A stretch of 5,540 nucleotides of DNA from JBELMB01 sp042088665 (GTDB lineage: Bacteria > Pseudomonadota > Alphaproteobacteria > Rhodobacterales > Rhodobacteraceae): the NCBI GenBank assembly GCA_042088665.1, contig JBELMB010000274.1:1-5540 (forward strand), in the 5' to 3' direction. Below, piece after piece: positions 1 through 5,540 of this stretch. Position numbers and translations under genes: made by a program. Position 1 is the stretch's first letter. Each line of letters begins with the position of its first letter. The notes below the pieces were generated by a model. It saw nothing but the letters and a program-made list of their open reading frames with translations, ran no database searches and was not told the DNA's origin.

Positions 1-1
1 G

Positions 2-1429
2 CCGTGGCTGGGCCATCTGCGCCCGGTGCCTGTGCTGGGCGGGCTGGTGCTGCTGGCGGATGTGCTGTTCGGGGGCAAAGCGGTCGGGGTCTCGCTGCCG
101 CTTTTTGCCATGGCGGTTTTCGGGTTTGCCACGCTGGACCTGACATGGCGCGCACGCCTGCGGCCCGCGGTGCTGCTGACATTGGCCGCGCTGCCGACCG
201 TGGTGCATGTGCAGGCGCTTTCAGTCGCACTTTTGACGCTCGCGCTGGCGGCTGCGCTGGTCTGGGCCCGTGTCTCTGCCTGTGCGCCGTGGTTTGCGAC
301 GGGTCTGGCATGGCTTCGGGCGCTTCCGGGGGCCTGGACTGCGCTGATCTCTCCCAGGACCCTCGCCCAAAGCCTGGGCGCCCGGCATTGGCTGGACCGC
401 GCGCGGCAGGGGGCCTTTCTGCGTGACTGGGCGTTCCCGCTGGGTGGCACGCTGGTCCTTGCCGGGCTCTTGACGCAAGCGAACCCGGTGCTGGCGCGTG
501 CATTTGACTGGCAACCGGATTGGGCGGACCTCTTTGCGCGCCTCCTGTTCTGGCTGGGCATGGCGGTGCTGTTGAGCCCGCTGCTCAGACGCAGCCTGCC
601 CGCGCCGTTGCAAATCACCGGTCACATGCCCGACAGGGTCGGTGCGCGGCTGGGGTTGAACCGCGGCTCCGTTCTGCGCGCACTGGCCGTGTTCAACGCC
701 GTGCTGGCGCTGCAGACCGGTCTTGATCTGACGATCCTGTTGGGAGGAGCGGCCTTGCCAGAGGGCATGAGCTACGCGGAATACGCGCACCGCGGGGCCT
801 ATCCGTTGGTGGCGACCGCGGTCCTGGCGGGGATCTTTGCGCTGGCGGCCAATCCGTTCTTGCGGGAACACGCCGCGATCCGTCCGCTGATGCTGCTTTG
901 GCTGGTTCAGAATGTGGTGATCTGCGGGACCGCGCTGTTGCGCACCGATCTTTATGTGGCGGCCTATGGCCTGACCCACCTGCGGCTCTCGGCGCTGATC
1001 TGGATGGGGCTGGTGGCGGCACTGCTGGCGCTGGCGGTCTGGCAAGTCCTGCGCGAGCGGCCCAATGCATGGCTGCTGGGCCGTGGGCTGGGGCTTTGCC
1101 TCGCCACGCTTTATGCCGTCTGCTTCGTGAATTTTGCCGATTTCATCGCCAGCCAGAACCTGCGCGGTGACACCGATCCGCAAACCGCGGCGGTGCGCGT
1201 TGTGCCGGTGGACATGGGCTATGTCTGCAGCCTTGGGCCGGGTGCGCAGCCTGCCTTGCGCGAAGCACTTGACCTGAGGCCCACACTTGGCGCGACCTTC
1301 CGCGCCCATGGCTGTGATCTGACCCCGCCGGTGATGACGCATTGGCAGGAATGGGGGCTTCGAAAGGCGCGCCTCTCTGGCTATGATTATCCGGTGGCAA
1401 CAACCTTGGGGCAGGTGCCGGGACCATGA
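2..1429 (+). CDS. DUF4173-type polytopic membrane protein (5' end outside window)
   Basis: The frame is open from base 2, so the true start probably lies upstream. A GTG at 26 could start a 467-residue protein, but in-frame codons continue before it (Pro-Trp-Leu-Gly-His-Leu-Arg-Pro), so I treat the gene as 5'-partial with 475 visible residues. Roughly ten hydrophobic segments are visible, counted from the GTG: about 4-40, 50-90, 140-155, 170-190, then several between 220 and 375. The stretch GMSYAEYAHRGAYPLVAT, followed by further helices and a VNFADFIASQNL motif, is what I recognise as the DUF4173 family. After the last helix, about 90 hydrophilic residues contain two cysteines and a Trp-rich end (HWQEWGLRKARL). 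Function is unknown for the family. The stop overlaps the start of the response regulator (ATGA, 1426-1429), so the two are probably co-translated. Family call fairly sure; role unknown. Confidence 0.85.
   Translation, partial: PWLGHLRPVPVLGGLVLLADVLFGGKAVGVSLPLFAMAVFGFATLDLTWRARLRPAVLLTLAALPTVVHVQALSVALLTLALAAALVWARVSACAPWFATGLAWLRALPGAWTALISPRTLAQSLGARHWLDRARQGAFLRDWAFPLGGTLVLAGLLTQANPVLARAFDWQPDWADLFARLLFWLGMAVLLSPLLRRSLPAPLQITGHMPDRVGARLGLNRGSVLRALAVFNAVLALQTGLDLTILLGGAALPEGMSYAEYAHRGAYPLVATAVLAGIFALAANPFLREHAAIRPLMLLWLVQNVVICGTALLRTDLYVAAYGLTHLRLSALIWMGLVAALLALAVWQVLRERPNAWLLGRGLGLCLATLYAVCFVNFADFIASQNLRGDTDPQTAAVRVVPVDMGYVCSLGPGAQPALREALDLRPTLGATFRAHGCDLTPPVMTHWQEWGLRKARLSGYDYPVATTLGQVPGP
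1413..1417 (+). promoter_or_regulatory. Ribosome binding site of the response regulator
   Basis: AGGTG lies eight bases before the ATG at 1426, inside the last codons of the DUF4173 gene. It matches the anti-Shine-Dalgarno sequence at normal spacing and supports the ATG at 1426 as the regulator start, overlapping the upstream stop codon. Confidence 0.5.
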
Positions 1430-2100
1430 AGATCCTGCTGGTGGACGATGACCCGCGGCTGCGCGATCTGGTGCGGCTGGCGCTGGAGCGGGGCGGCGCG
1501 AGCGTGCTCACCGCCGCTGATGGCGCCGCCGCCCTGCGCCACGCAGCGCGCGAGGCACCGGATCTGATCGTCCTCGATGTGGGCCTGCCTGAAATGGATG
1601 GCTTTGAGGTGTGCCGCAAGATCCGCGCCCGCTCTGACGTGCCGATCCTGTTCCTGACCGCCCGCGATGACGAGATCGACAGGATCGTCGGGCTGGAAAT
1701 GGGGGCGGACGACTATGTGACCAAACCCTTCAGCCCGCGAGAGCTTGTCGCGCGGGTGCGGGCCATCCTGAAACGGACCGCGGGCGCGCGAAAGGCGGAT
1801 CTGTTGCGACATGGGCGGGTTACGCTGGACGCCACTGCGCGGATTTGCCGGGTAGAGCAGGTCGAGGTGGCGCTGACCGCGACGGAATTCCAGCTGCTCG
1901 AAACCATGATGGAGGCGCCGGGGCGGCTGGTGTCCCGCGCCGAAGCGGCCACTGCGCTCTGGGGCGCAGGCAGCCTGCATTCGGACCGCACGCTGGACAG
2001 CCACCTGCGCAACCTGCGGCGCAAACTGTCGGAGGCGGGCTGCCCGGAGGCGATCGAGACGGTGCACGGGCAGGGCATGCGGTTGGGGGCCTGCGCATGA
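1426..2100 (+). CDS. OmpR/PhoB-family response regulator transcription factor
   Basis: A 224-residue two-domain response regulator, the usual length for the OmpR/PhoB family. The receiver domain spans about residues 1-117. It has the acidic pocket Asp7/Asp8 (LLVDDDPRLR), phospho-acceptor Asp51 (IVLDVGLPEMDG), Thr78 (FLTARDD) and Lys100 (DYVTKPF), so every catalytic position is present. The C-terminal winged-helix DNA-binding domain (about 125-220) contains TATEFQLLETM, a recognition-helix region SDRTLDSHLRNLRRKL, and a terminal hairpin reading TVHGQGMRLG, where many relatives have a form like RGVGYRL. It is predicted to be phosphorylated by the kinase encoded just downstream and to regulate transcription, perhaps of its own operon. 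The start overlaps the DUF4173 stop by four bases. The receiver resembles CreB/BaeR-like regulators, but I cannot assign an orthologue or target genes. Confidence 0.95.
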   Translation: MKILLVDDDPRLRDLVRLALERGGASVLTAADGAAALRHAAREAPDLIVLDVGLPEMDGFEVCRKIRARSDVPILFLTARDDEIDRIVGLEMGADDYVTKPFSPRELVARVRAILKRTAGARKADLLRHGRVTLDATARICRVEQVEVALTATEFQLLETMMEAPGRLVSRAEAATALWGAGSLHSDRTLDSHLRNLRRKLSEAGCPEAIETVHGQGMRLGACA

Positions 2101-2138
2101 TGTCCGCTTTGCGCGCCCTTCAATGGCTCGGGCCATGA
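2097..2138 (+). CDS. Possible 13-codon coupling mini-ORF between regulator and kinase
   Basis: The regulator stop (TGA, 2098-2100) overlaps an ATG at 2097, which opens a short frame encoding MMSALRALQWLGP. That frame stops with TGA at 2136-2138, overlapping the ATG at 2135 that is codon 5 of the kinase frame. A G-rich, Shine-Dalgarno-like stretch (2085-2089) sits seven bases before 2097, whereas neither kinase ATG (2123, 2135) has a recognisable ribosome binding site. The peptide is unlikely to have a function of its own. The arrangement could pass ribosomes from regulator to kinase, or be the remnant of a longer kinase N-terminus shifted by an indel. Translation of this frame is inference. 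Confidence 0.3.
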   Translation: MMSALRALQWLGP

Positions 2139-3106
2139 GGCGCTGGCGCCCGCCGCTGGCGGTTGTGCTCGGCGGCGCGCTGGCCGCGACGCTGGTGGTC
2201 TCTTTCATCGGGTTGGTGGTCTTTCGCTACCTCGGGCCAGAGATCGGCTTTCGGGAGGCAGCGGTGCTGCTGGGCCTCGCCATTGCAGCCGCCACCGCGG
2301 TTCTGGGCGCGATTCTCGTGCGGCTGCTCTTGCGTCCCATCCGCGCGCTGGAACACTATGCCCGCGCCGAAGGAGCCGGGCCGCCGCCAGAACACTACGG
2401 CACGCGCGAAACCCATGTCACGGCCCGCCGCGTCATCGAGATGACCGAGGCGCTGCGCGACCGGGAGACCACCGTGCGCGCCTTCACCGATCACGTGACA
2501 CATGAGCTGAAGACCCCCGTGGCCGCGATTCGTGCGGCGGTGGAACTCATGCAGGATGGTGACGGGCTGACACCGGAGGACGCGCGCCTTCTGGCCGAGA
2601 TCGACGGGGCGCGCCAGCAGATGGAACGCCAGTTGGACGCCCTGCGCCGCGCCGCGCTCGCGCGGGAGGTCCGCTATCTTGGCCAGACGTCGTTGGCAGA
2701 GGCGTCACTGGTGTTGAGTGAGACCTTTCCAGGGCTGTCAGTTGCGGTTGACGGTCCGGCGGGAGGCCAGCCCGTGCCACTGTCGGGGGACGGGCTGGCG
2801 CTGGTGCTTGGGCAATTGGCCCGAAACGCGCAGGACCACGGGGCGACCCGGTTGTGGCTGTCTGCGCGGCAAGGGGTCAGCGCGCTGGAACTGGATGTTC
2901 GCGACAATGGGCGCGGCATCTCGGAGGGCAATCGCGCCCATGTCTTCGAGCCCTTTTTCACCACGCGCCGGGACAGCGGCGGCACGGGCATGGGGCTGGT
3001 GATCGTGCGCAACATCCTTGCGGCGCATCGTGGCGGGATCGAGGTGCAGCCCACCCGCGAAGGGGCGTGTTTTCGTCTGACCTTTGCCAACAGACCGACG
3101 TCCTGA
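2123..3106 (+). CDS. Membrane sensor histidine kinase, minimal sensor region
   Basis: A 327-residue histidine kinase, short for the class. Two membrane helices (about residues 12-34 and 46-69) flank only about ten extracytoplasmic residues (around YLGPEIGFRE), so there is no folded periplasmic sensor domain. A HAMP-like linker starting at LLRPIRALE follows. The dimerisation/phosphotransfer domain carries phospho-acceptor His127 in HVTHELKTP. The ATP-binding domain has the N box (QLARNAQDHG, Asn235), G1 box (DNGRG, 261-265), F box (FEPFF, about 275-279) and G2 box (GTGMGL, about 287-292). All catalytic motifs are intact. It should phosphorylate the regulator encoded immediately upstream. Signals are probably sensed within the membrane or through a partner protein. 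The start is uncertain: ATG 2123 and ATG 2135 are both possible, neither with a clear ribosome binding site; 2135 overlaps the stop of a mini-ORF. Histidine kinase call sure; specificity unknown. Confidence 0.93.
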   Translation: MARAMRRWRPPLAVVLGGALAATLVVSFIGLVVFRYLGPEIGFREAAVLLGLAIAAATAVLGAILVRLLLRPIRALEHYARAEGAGPPPEHYGTRETHVTARRVIEMTEALRDRETTVRAFTDHVTHELKTPVAAIRAAVELMQDGDGLTPEDARLLAEIDGARQQMERQLDALRRAALAREVRYLGQTSLAEASLVLSETFPGLSVAVDGPAGGQPVPLSGDGLALVLGQLARNAQDHGATRLWLSARQGVSALELDVRDNGRGISEGNRAHVFEPFFTTRRDSGGTGMGLVIVRNILAAHRGGIEVQPTREGACFRLTFANRPTS

Positions 3107-3176
3107 CTAATCGACAAGCGACCTGCGCGAGGCCTGCGTCACCTACGTCCCATGCCCGTCTCAGGGGGGCGCGTGC

Positions 3177-4070
3177 CTAGTGGTTCTTGTAGACCGCACA
3201 GGTGCAGCCGCTGGCCTTGAGCTTTCGGCAGAGTTTCCACGCCGCATCACGGCTGTCTCGGCCGAGGCGGGCCATGAAGTATCCGCCCTTCGGGCTGGCG
3301 CGGCTCTTGGACCAGATGAGATCCGGTTTCTCTTGTCCGATCAGCCTACGGCAGGGGCTTGTCACGCGCGCAAACTTGGCCTTTGCGGCCTTTTCGGTCA
3401 GGCCAAAGGCCAATTGAACACCGAATTTGGGCGTTTTGGGCACACCGGGTTCTTGTTCCGGGTAAGCGGTCAGGCGGCGCTTGCGCCCAAGGTCGTGGCA
3501 GGCCTCGCGAAAGGGCTTGTTCGGGTCGAGGCGAAAATCGGGCGTCTCTGGCGGCGCGTCGCGCCAGGTCTCTGCCGAGAGACCGGTGATGATGCGCACG
3601 TAGTTGATCGTCTCTTTCGCGAGCCCCCCGGTGCGGGCGACCAATCCGTTGGCGCGCCGCTCGCCGCCGTTGTAGGCCACCGCGGCCAGCCCGTGATTGC
3701 CGTAGCGGCGGCGCAACTCGCCGAGGTATTCGGCGGAATGCTCCAGCGCTTCGGCCGGGTTATAGGGGTCGATCAGCCCGCGCGCCGCGGCGGTGGAGGC
3801 AATGAATTGCGCGATGCCCATCGCATCCGCGTGGCTCAACGCATTGGGATCAAACCGGCTTTCCTGCCAGATCAGCCGCGTGAAGAACCCGGGATCCAAC
3901 CCGTTGTCGCGCGAGAAAGCCTCGAGCGCCTGACAGGTGTCATGCACGAAATGAGAAGGCCGGATGCAATGAACCTGACCAAAAGCCCCGGATGAACACA
4001 TCGTCCCCGGCTCTGCCCGCAGCAGACCGGGCAGGGACAAGAGACACAATACCATCAAGCGCACCCACAT
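3177..4070 (-). CDS. Secreted SLT-type lytic transglycosylase with SPOR-like C-terminus
   Basis: A 297-residue exported protein. Residues 1-19 form a signal peptide (Arg4, a Leu-rich core, LLRA before the likely cut at Glu20). The lytic transglycosylase SLT domain spans about 45-165. It has catalytic Glu70 in LIWQESRFDPNA, then AMGIAQFIAST (83-93), PYNPAEALEHSAEYL (102-116), and AAVAYNGGE (129-137). Such enzymes cleave the MurNAc-GlcNAc bond of peptidoglycan in the periplasm, forming 1,6-anhydromuramyl ends. From residue 216 (FGVQLAFG) to the end (YFMARLGRDS, then AAWKLCRKLKASGCTCAVY) the pattern resembles a SPOR peptidoglycan-binding domain; this is by eye only. The predicted mature protein has eight cysteines (25, 35, 46, 191, 240, 281, 289, 291), suggesting disulfides. 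M1 is preferred to M6 because it supplies the basic N-region of the signal peptide. It is convergent with the kinase gene and divergent from ftsY. Transglycosylase call firm; SPOR call moderate. Confidence 0.92.
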   Translation of the reverse strand: MWVRLMVLCLLSLPGLLRAEPGTMCSSGAFGQVHCIRPSHFVHDTCQALEAFSRDNGLDPGFFTRLIWQESRFDPNALSHADAMGIAQFIASTAAARGLIDPYNPAEALEHSAEYLGELRRRYGNHGLAAVAYNGGERRANGLVARTGGLAKETINYVRIITGLSAETWRDAPPETPDFRLDPNKPFREACHDLGRKRRLTAYPEQEPGVPKTPKFGVQLAFGLTEKAAKAKFARVTSPCRRLIGQEKPDLIWSKSRASPKGGYFMARLGRDSRDAAWKLCRKLKASGCTCAVYKNH

Positions 4071-4075
4071 GCCGC

Positions 4076-4105
4076 CACTAAGGGTGCAGCGGCGCGTCAG
4101 GTCAA
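4076..4105 (-). promoter_or_regulatory. Possible promoter of the transglycosylase gene
   Basis: Read on the minus strand, TTGACC (4105-4100) is a good -35 match. About 17-18 bases further is CTTAGT/TTAGTG (4082-4076), a weak -10 match. Initiation from it would fall at or very near the ATG at 4070, which would make the transcript leaderless or nearly so; there is also no strong ribosome binding site before that ATG. The -10 element is poor, so this is tentative. Confidence 0.3.
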
Positions 4106-4117
4106 CTCACACTTTTC

Positions 4118-4135
4118 ATACCGGCTCAGCCGTAT
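4118..4135. repeat. Small interrupted inverted repeat in the divergent intergenic region
   Basis: ATACCGGCTCAGCCGTAT reads as two arms: ATAC plus GGCT on the left and AGCC plus GTAT on the right, with one unpaired C (4122) and a single central base. The inner CGGCT-C-AGCCG is a perfect 11-base dyad. It lies between the divergent transglycosylase and ftsY starts. The one-base centre is too tight for an RNA hairpin, so a protein-binding site is the more natural reading; chance remains possible in GC-rich DNA. Confidence 0.3.
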
Positions 4136-4172
4136 TACGTGGAGACGATCGATCTGACGTTCCTTTTCCCCC

Positions 4173-4177
4173 GGAGA
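4173..4177 (+). promoter_or_regulatory. Ribosome binding site of ftsY
   Basis: GGAGA ends seven bases before the ATG at 4185. It is the clearest ribosome binding site in the window and fixes the ftsY start there. I could not identify a convincing -35/-10 pair for ftsY between 4071 and 4170. Confidence 0.7.
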
Positions 4178-4184
4178 CCCGCCC

Positions 4185-5426
4185 ATGTCCTTTTTCGGCA
4201 AGCTCAAGGAGCGTTTGTTCAAATCCTCTTCCAAGCTGGATGAAGGGCTGGACGCCCTGGTTCAGGATGGGGGCGCAGCGGAGGCGGTGACCGCCGCCGC
4301 CGCCGAGCCAATTCCCGAAGCCACGCCTGAGCCTGCCGCCGTGATGGAAAAAGCGGCCCCGCCAGAAGAGGCCCCCGAAGCGCCCGCGGCAGAGATCCCG
4401 ATCGAAGAGTCCGCCAACCTGGTTTCCGACACGAAACGCGGCGTTCAAGCGCTGGACGTGCCGGAAATGCCCGAAACCGTGCCCGAAAACGCACAAGAAA
4501 CCGCGCAAGAAACCGCGCCCGAGGCGACGACCTCCAGACCGGGCCTTCTGGGCCGGTTGATGGGCCGACGCGAGACCCGCGAAGTGGTGCGCAGGGTGCT
4601 CGACGATGATATGCTGGAGCAATTGGAAGAGCTGCTCATCGCCTCTGACATGGGCGTCGACACGGCGCTGCGGGTCACTGCGAACATTGCCGAAGGGCGG
4701 TTTGGAACGCGGCTTTCTGCCGAAGAGATCAAGCGCCTTCTGGCAGCCGAAATCGCCCGCATCATGGAACCGGTGGCGCGCCCTTTGCCGCTTTATCCGA
4801 CCAAGCCGCAGGTGGTGCTGGTGGTTGGGGTGAACGGCTCTGGCAAGACCACGACCATCGGCAAGCTCGCCAGCCAGTTCCGCGCCGCGGGCAAATCCGT
4901 CGTGATTGCCGCGGGCGATACCTTTCGTGCCGCGGCCGTCGAGCAATTGCAGGTCTGGGGCGACCGCGCCGGTGTGCCGGTCCTGACCGCGCCCGAGGGC
5001 TCTGACCCCGCGAGCCTTGCCTTTGACGCGCTGGGTCGCGCGCAGGACGAAGGCGCGGATCTGCTGATGATCGATACGGCAGGGCGGTTGCAGAACCGCG
5101 CCGACCTCATGGAGGAACTGGCCAAGATCGTGCGCGTCATCCGCAAGAAGGACCCGGACGCGCCGCACAACACCCTGCTGGTGCTGGATGCTACGACGGG
5201 GCAGAACGCGGTCACGCAGGTGGAGGCCTTCCGCCAGATGTCCGATGTCTCAGGCCTCGTGATGACAAAGCTCGACGGGACGGCCAAAGGGGGTGTGCTG
5301 GTGGCGCTGGCCGACAAGTTCGGTTTGCCGATCCATGCCATCGGGGTGGGTGAGCAGATCGATGATCTGGCCCCTTTCGACCCGGAGGAATTTGCCGCGG
5401 CGCTGACGGGACTGGACGCCGGATGA
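4185..5426 (+). CDS. ftsY: Signal recognition particle receptor FtsY (SRP GTPase)
   Basis: A 413-residue FtsY, the membrane-associated receptor that docks SRP-ribosome complexes at the Sec translocon; its GTPase pairs with that of Ffh. Residues 1-20 (MSFFGKLKERLFKSSSK) form a basic amphipathic helix typical of membrane targeting. About 25-115 is an acidic Ala/Glu/Pro-rich low-complexity region. The N domain runs from about 118 to 200 and the G domain from about 205 to the end. G motifs are GVNGSGKTT (215-223), DTFRAAA (245-251), DTAGR (297-301) and TKLDGTAKGG (361-370), with LDATTGQNA (334-342) between them. All nucleotide-binding positions are intact. The C-terminus FDPEEFAAALTGL is also typical. 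The start is fixed by a good ribosome binding site. The stop overlaps the ATG of a downstream gene by four bases. Identification is secure. Confidence 0.98.
   Translation: MSFFGKLKERLFKSSSKLDEGLDALVQDGGAAEAVTAAAAEPIPEATPEPAAVMEKAAPPEEAPEAPAAEIPIEESANLVSDTKRGVQALDVPEMPETVPENAQETAQETAPEATTSRPGLLGRLMGRRETREVVRRVLDDDMLEQLEELLIASDMGVDTALRVTANIAEGRFGTRLSAEEIKRLLAAEIARIMEPVARPLPLYPTKPQVVLVVGVNGSGKTTTIGKLASQFRAAGKSVVIAAGDTFRAAAVEQLQVWGDRAGVPVLTAPEGSDPASLAFDALGRAQDEGADLLMIDTAGRLQNRADLMEELAKIVRVIRKKDPDAPHNTLLVLDATTGQNAVTQVEAFRQMSDVSGLVMTKLDGTAKGGVLVALADKFGLPIHAIGVGEQIDDLAPFDPEEFAAALTGLDAG
4491..4514 (+). repeat. 12-base tandem duplication inside the ftsY acidic region
   Basis: Two adjacent 12-base units, GCACAAGAAACC and GCGCAAGAAACC, differ at one base and encode Ala-Gln-Glu-Thr twice (residues 103-110). 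The repeat keeps the frame and lies in the low-complexity A region, which is poorly conserved in length among FtsY proteins; it looks like a local slippage or duplication product. Confidence 0.7.
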
Positions 5427-5540
5427 CCGAAACCATCGCGCCAAACGGCGTGGGATTGGGTGCGGCCCGGAGGTCGGCGCTGGCTGCCGCATCGCAGGAT
5501 GACCATGGTTCAGCCGCTTTGAAACGCTTGCACGCTCCAC
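5423..5540 (+). CDS. Start of an unrecognised gene coupled to ftsY (3' end outside window)
   Basis: An ATG at 5423 overlaps the ftsY stop (ATGA, 5423-5426) and opens a frame that stays open to the right edge, giving 39 complete codons. The visible N-terminus begins MTETIAPNGVGLGAARRSA and continues with a mixed Ala/Asp/His/Arg stretch ending LKRLHAP. There is no signal peptide, membrane helix or motif that I recognise. The four-base overlap matches the coupling between the first two genes of the window and argues for a real co-transcribed gene, but 39 codons in GC-rich DNA without a stop is weak evidence alone. The other two plus-strand frames here contain stops. Function cannot be assigned. 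Confidence 0.5.
   Translation, partial: MTETIAPNGVGLGAARRSALAAASQDDHGSAALKRLHAP

Noticed and set aside
221..1342. A 373-codon open frame on the minus strand, opposite the DUF4173 gene
   Set aside because: Its product is rich in Arg, Gln, Pro and His with no recognisable domain, typical of the complement of a GC-rich hydrophobic coding region. The plus-strand gene is clearly real.
1387..2208. A 273-codon minus-strand frame across the response regulator
   Set aside because: It overlaps a complete response regulator on the other strand and encodes no recognisable domain.
3107..3176. Possible terminator between the convergent kinase and transglycosylase genes
   Set aside because: Only short stems can be drawn (for example GGC-GCGT-GCC at 3168-3177, or the loopless AGGCCT at 3130-3135), and there is no T-tract on either strand. 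Too weak to call.
3180..3995. A 271-codon open frame on the plus strand, opposite the transglycosylase gene
   Set aside because: It lies entirely antisense to a gene with intact catalytic motifs and a signal peptide. Its own product shows no domain, and long antisense frames are common at this GC content.
4133..4138. TATTAC as a -10 element for ftsY
   Set aside because: The nearest plausible -35 (TTTTCA, 4113-4118) is only 14 bases away, too close for a housekeeping promoter, and no better partner is visible.
4116..5168. A 350-codon open frame on the minus strand, opposite ftsY
   Set aside because: The product is His/Gly/Arg-rich and featureless. ftsY on the other strand is certain, so this is a shadow of it.
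1..5540. A mobile element, CRISPR array, toxin-antitoxin or phage-defence system
   Set aside because: There are no transposase or integrase motifs, terminal repeats, spaced repeats or defence-type domains. Every gene longer than the edge fragment belongs to a recognisable chromosomal family.

Overview
The window looks like chromosomal DNA from an alphaproteobacterium, most likely Rhodobacterales (Roseobacter/Rhodobacter type). The reasons are high GC, strong G/C preference at third codon positions, tight ATGA gene overlaps, and an FtsY with a long Ala/Glu/Pro-rich acidic N-terminal region. This placement is inferred from style and gene content; no 16S or other marker gene is present.

Layout: (1) 2-1429 (+), the large 3' part of a polytopic membrane protein of the DUF4173 type; its reading frame runs off the left edge. 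(2) 1426-2100 (+), an OmpR/PhoB-type response regulator, overlapping gene 1 by four bases. (3) 2123-3106 (+), a small two-helix membrane histidine kinase with almost no extracytoplasmic sensor region. The kinase has no good ribosome binding site at either candidate ATG. A 13-codon mini-ORF (2097-2138) bridges regulator and kinase through two ATGA overlaps. (4) 3177-4070 (-), a secreted SLT-type lytic transglycosylase with a SPOR-like, cysteine-rich C-terminus, convergent with the kinase gene. The 70-base gap between them (3107-3176) shows no convincing terminator hairpin. (5) 4071-4184, a short divergent intergenic region holding the start signals of genes 4 and 6, plus a small inverted repeat. 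(6) 4185-5426 (+), ftsY, the SRP receptor GTPase. (7) 5423-5540 (+), the start of an unrecognised gene coupled to ftsY and cut by the right edge.

Genes 1-3 look like one transcriptional unit: a membrane protein of unknown function co-translated with a complete two-component system. The kinase has only about ten residues between its two membrane helices, so the DUF4173 protein is a reasonable candidate for a signal-input partner or main target; this is inference. FtsY and the transglycosylase are divergent, both concern the envelope (membrane protein targeting and murein remodelling), and may share regulatory DNA.

This is mostly ordinary core-type chromosome. I see no mobile elements, CRISPR array, tRNA or rRNA. 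The points worth a second look are the DUF4173/two-component operon, the unusual regulator-kinase junction, and the domain composition of the transglycosylase.
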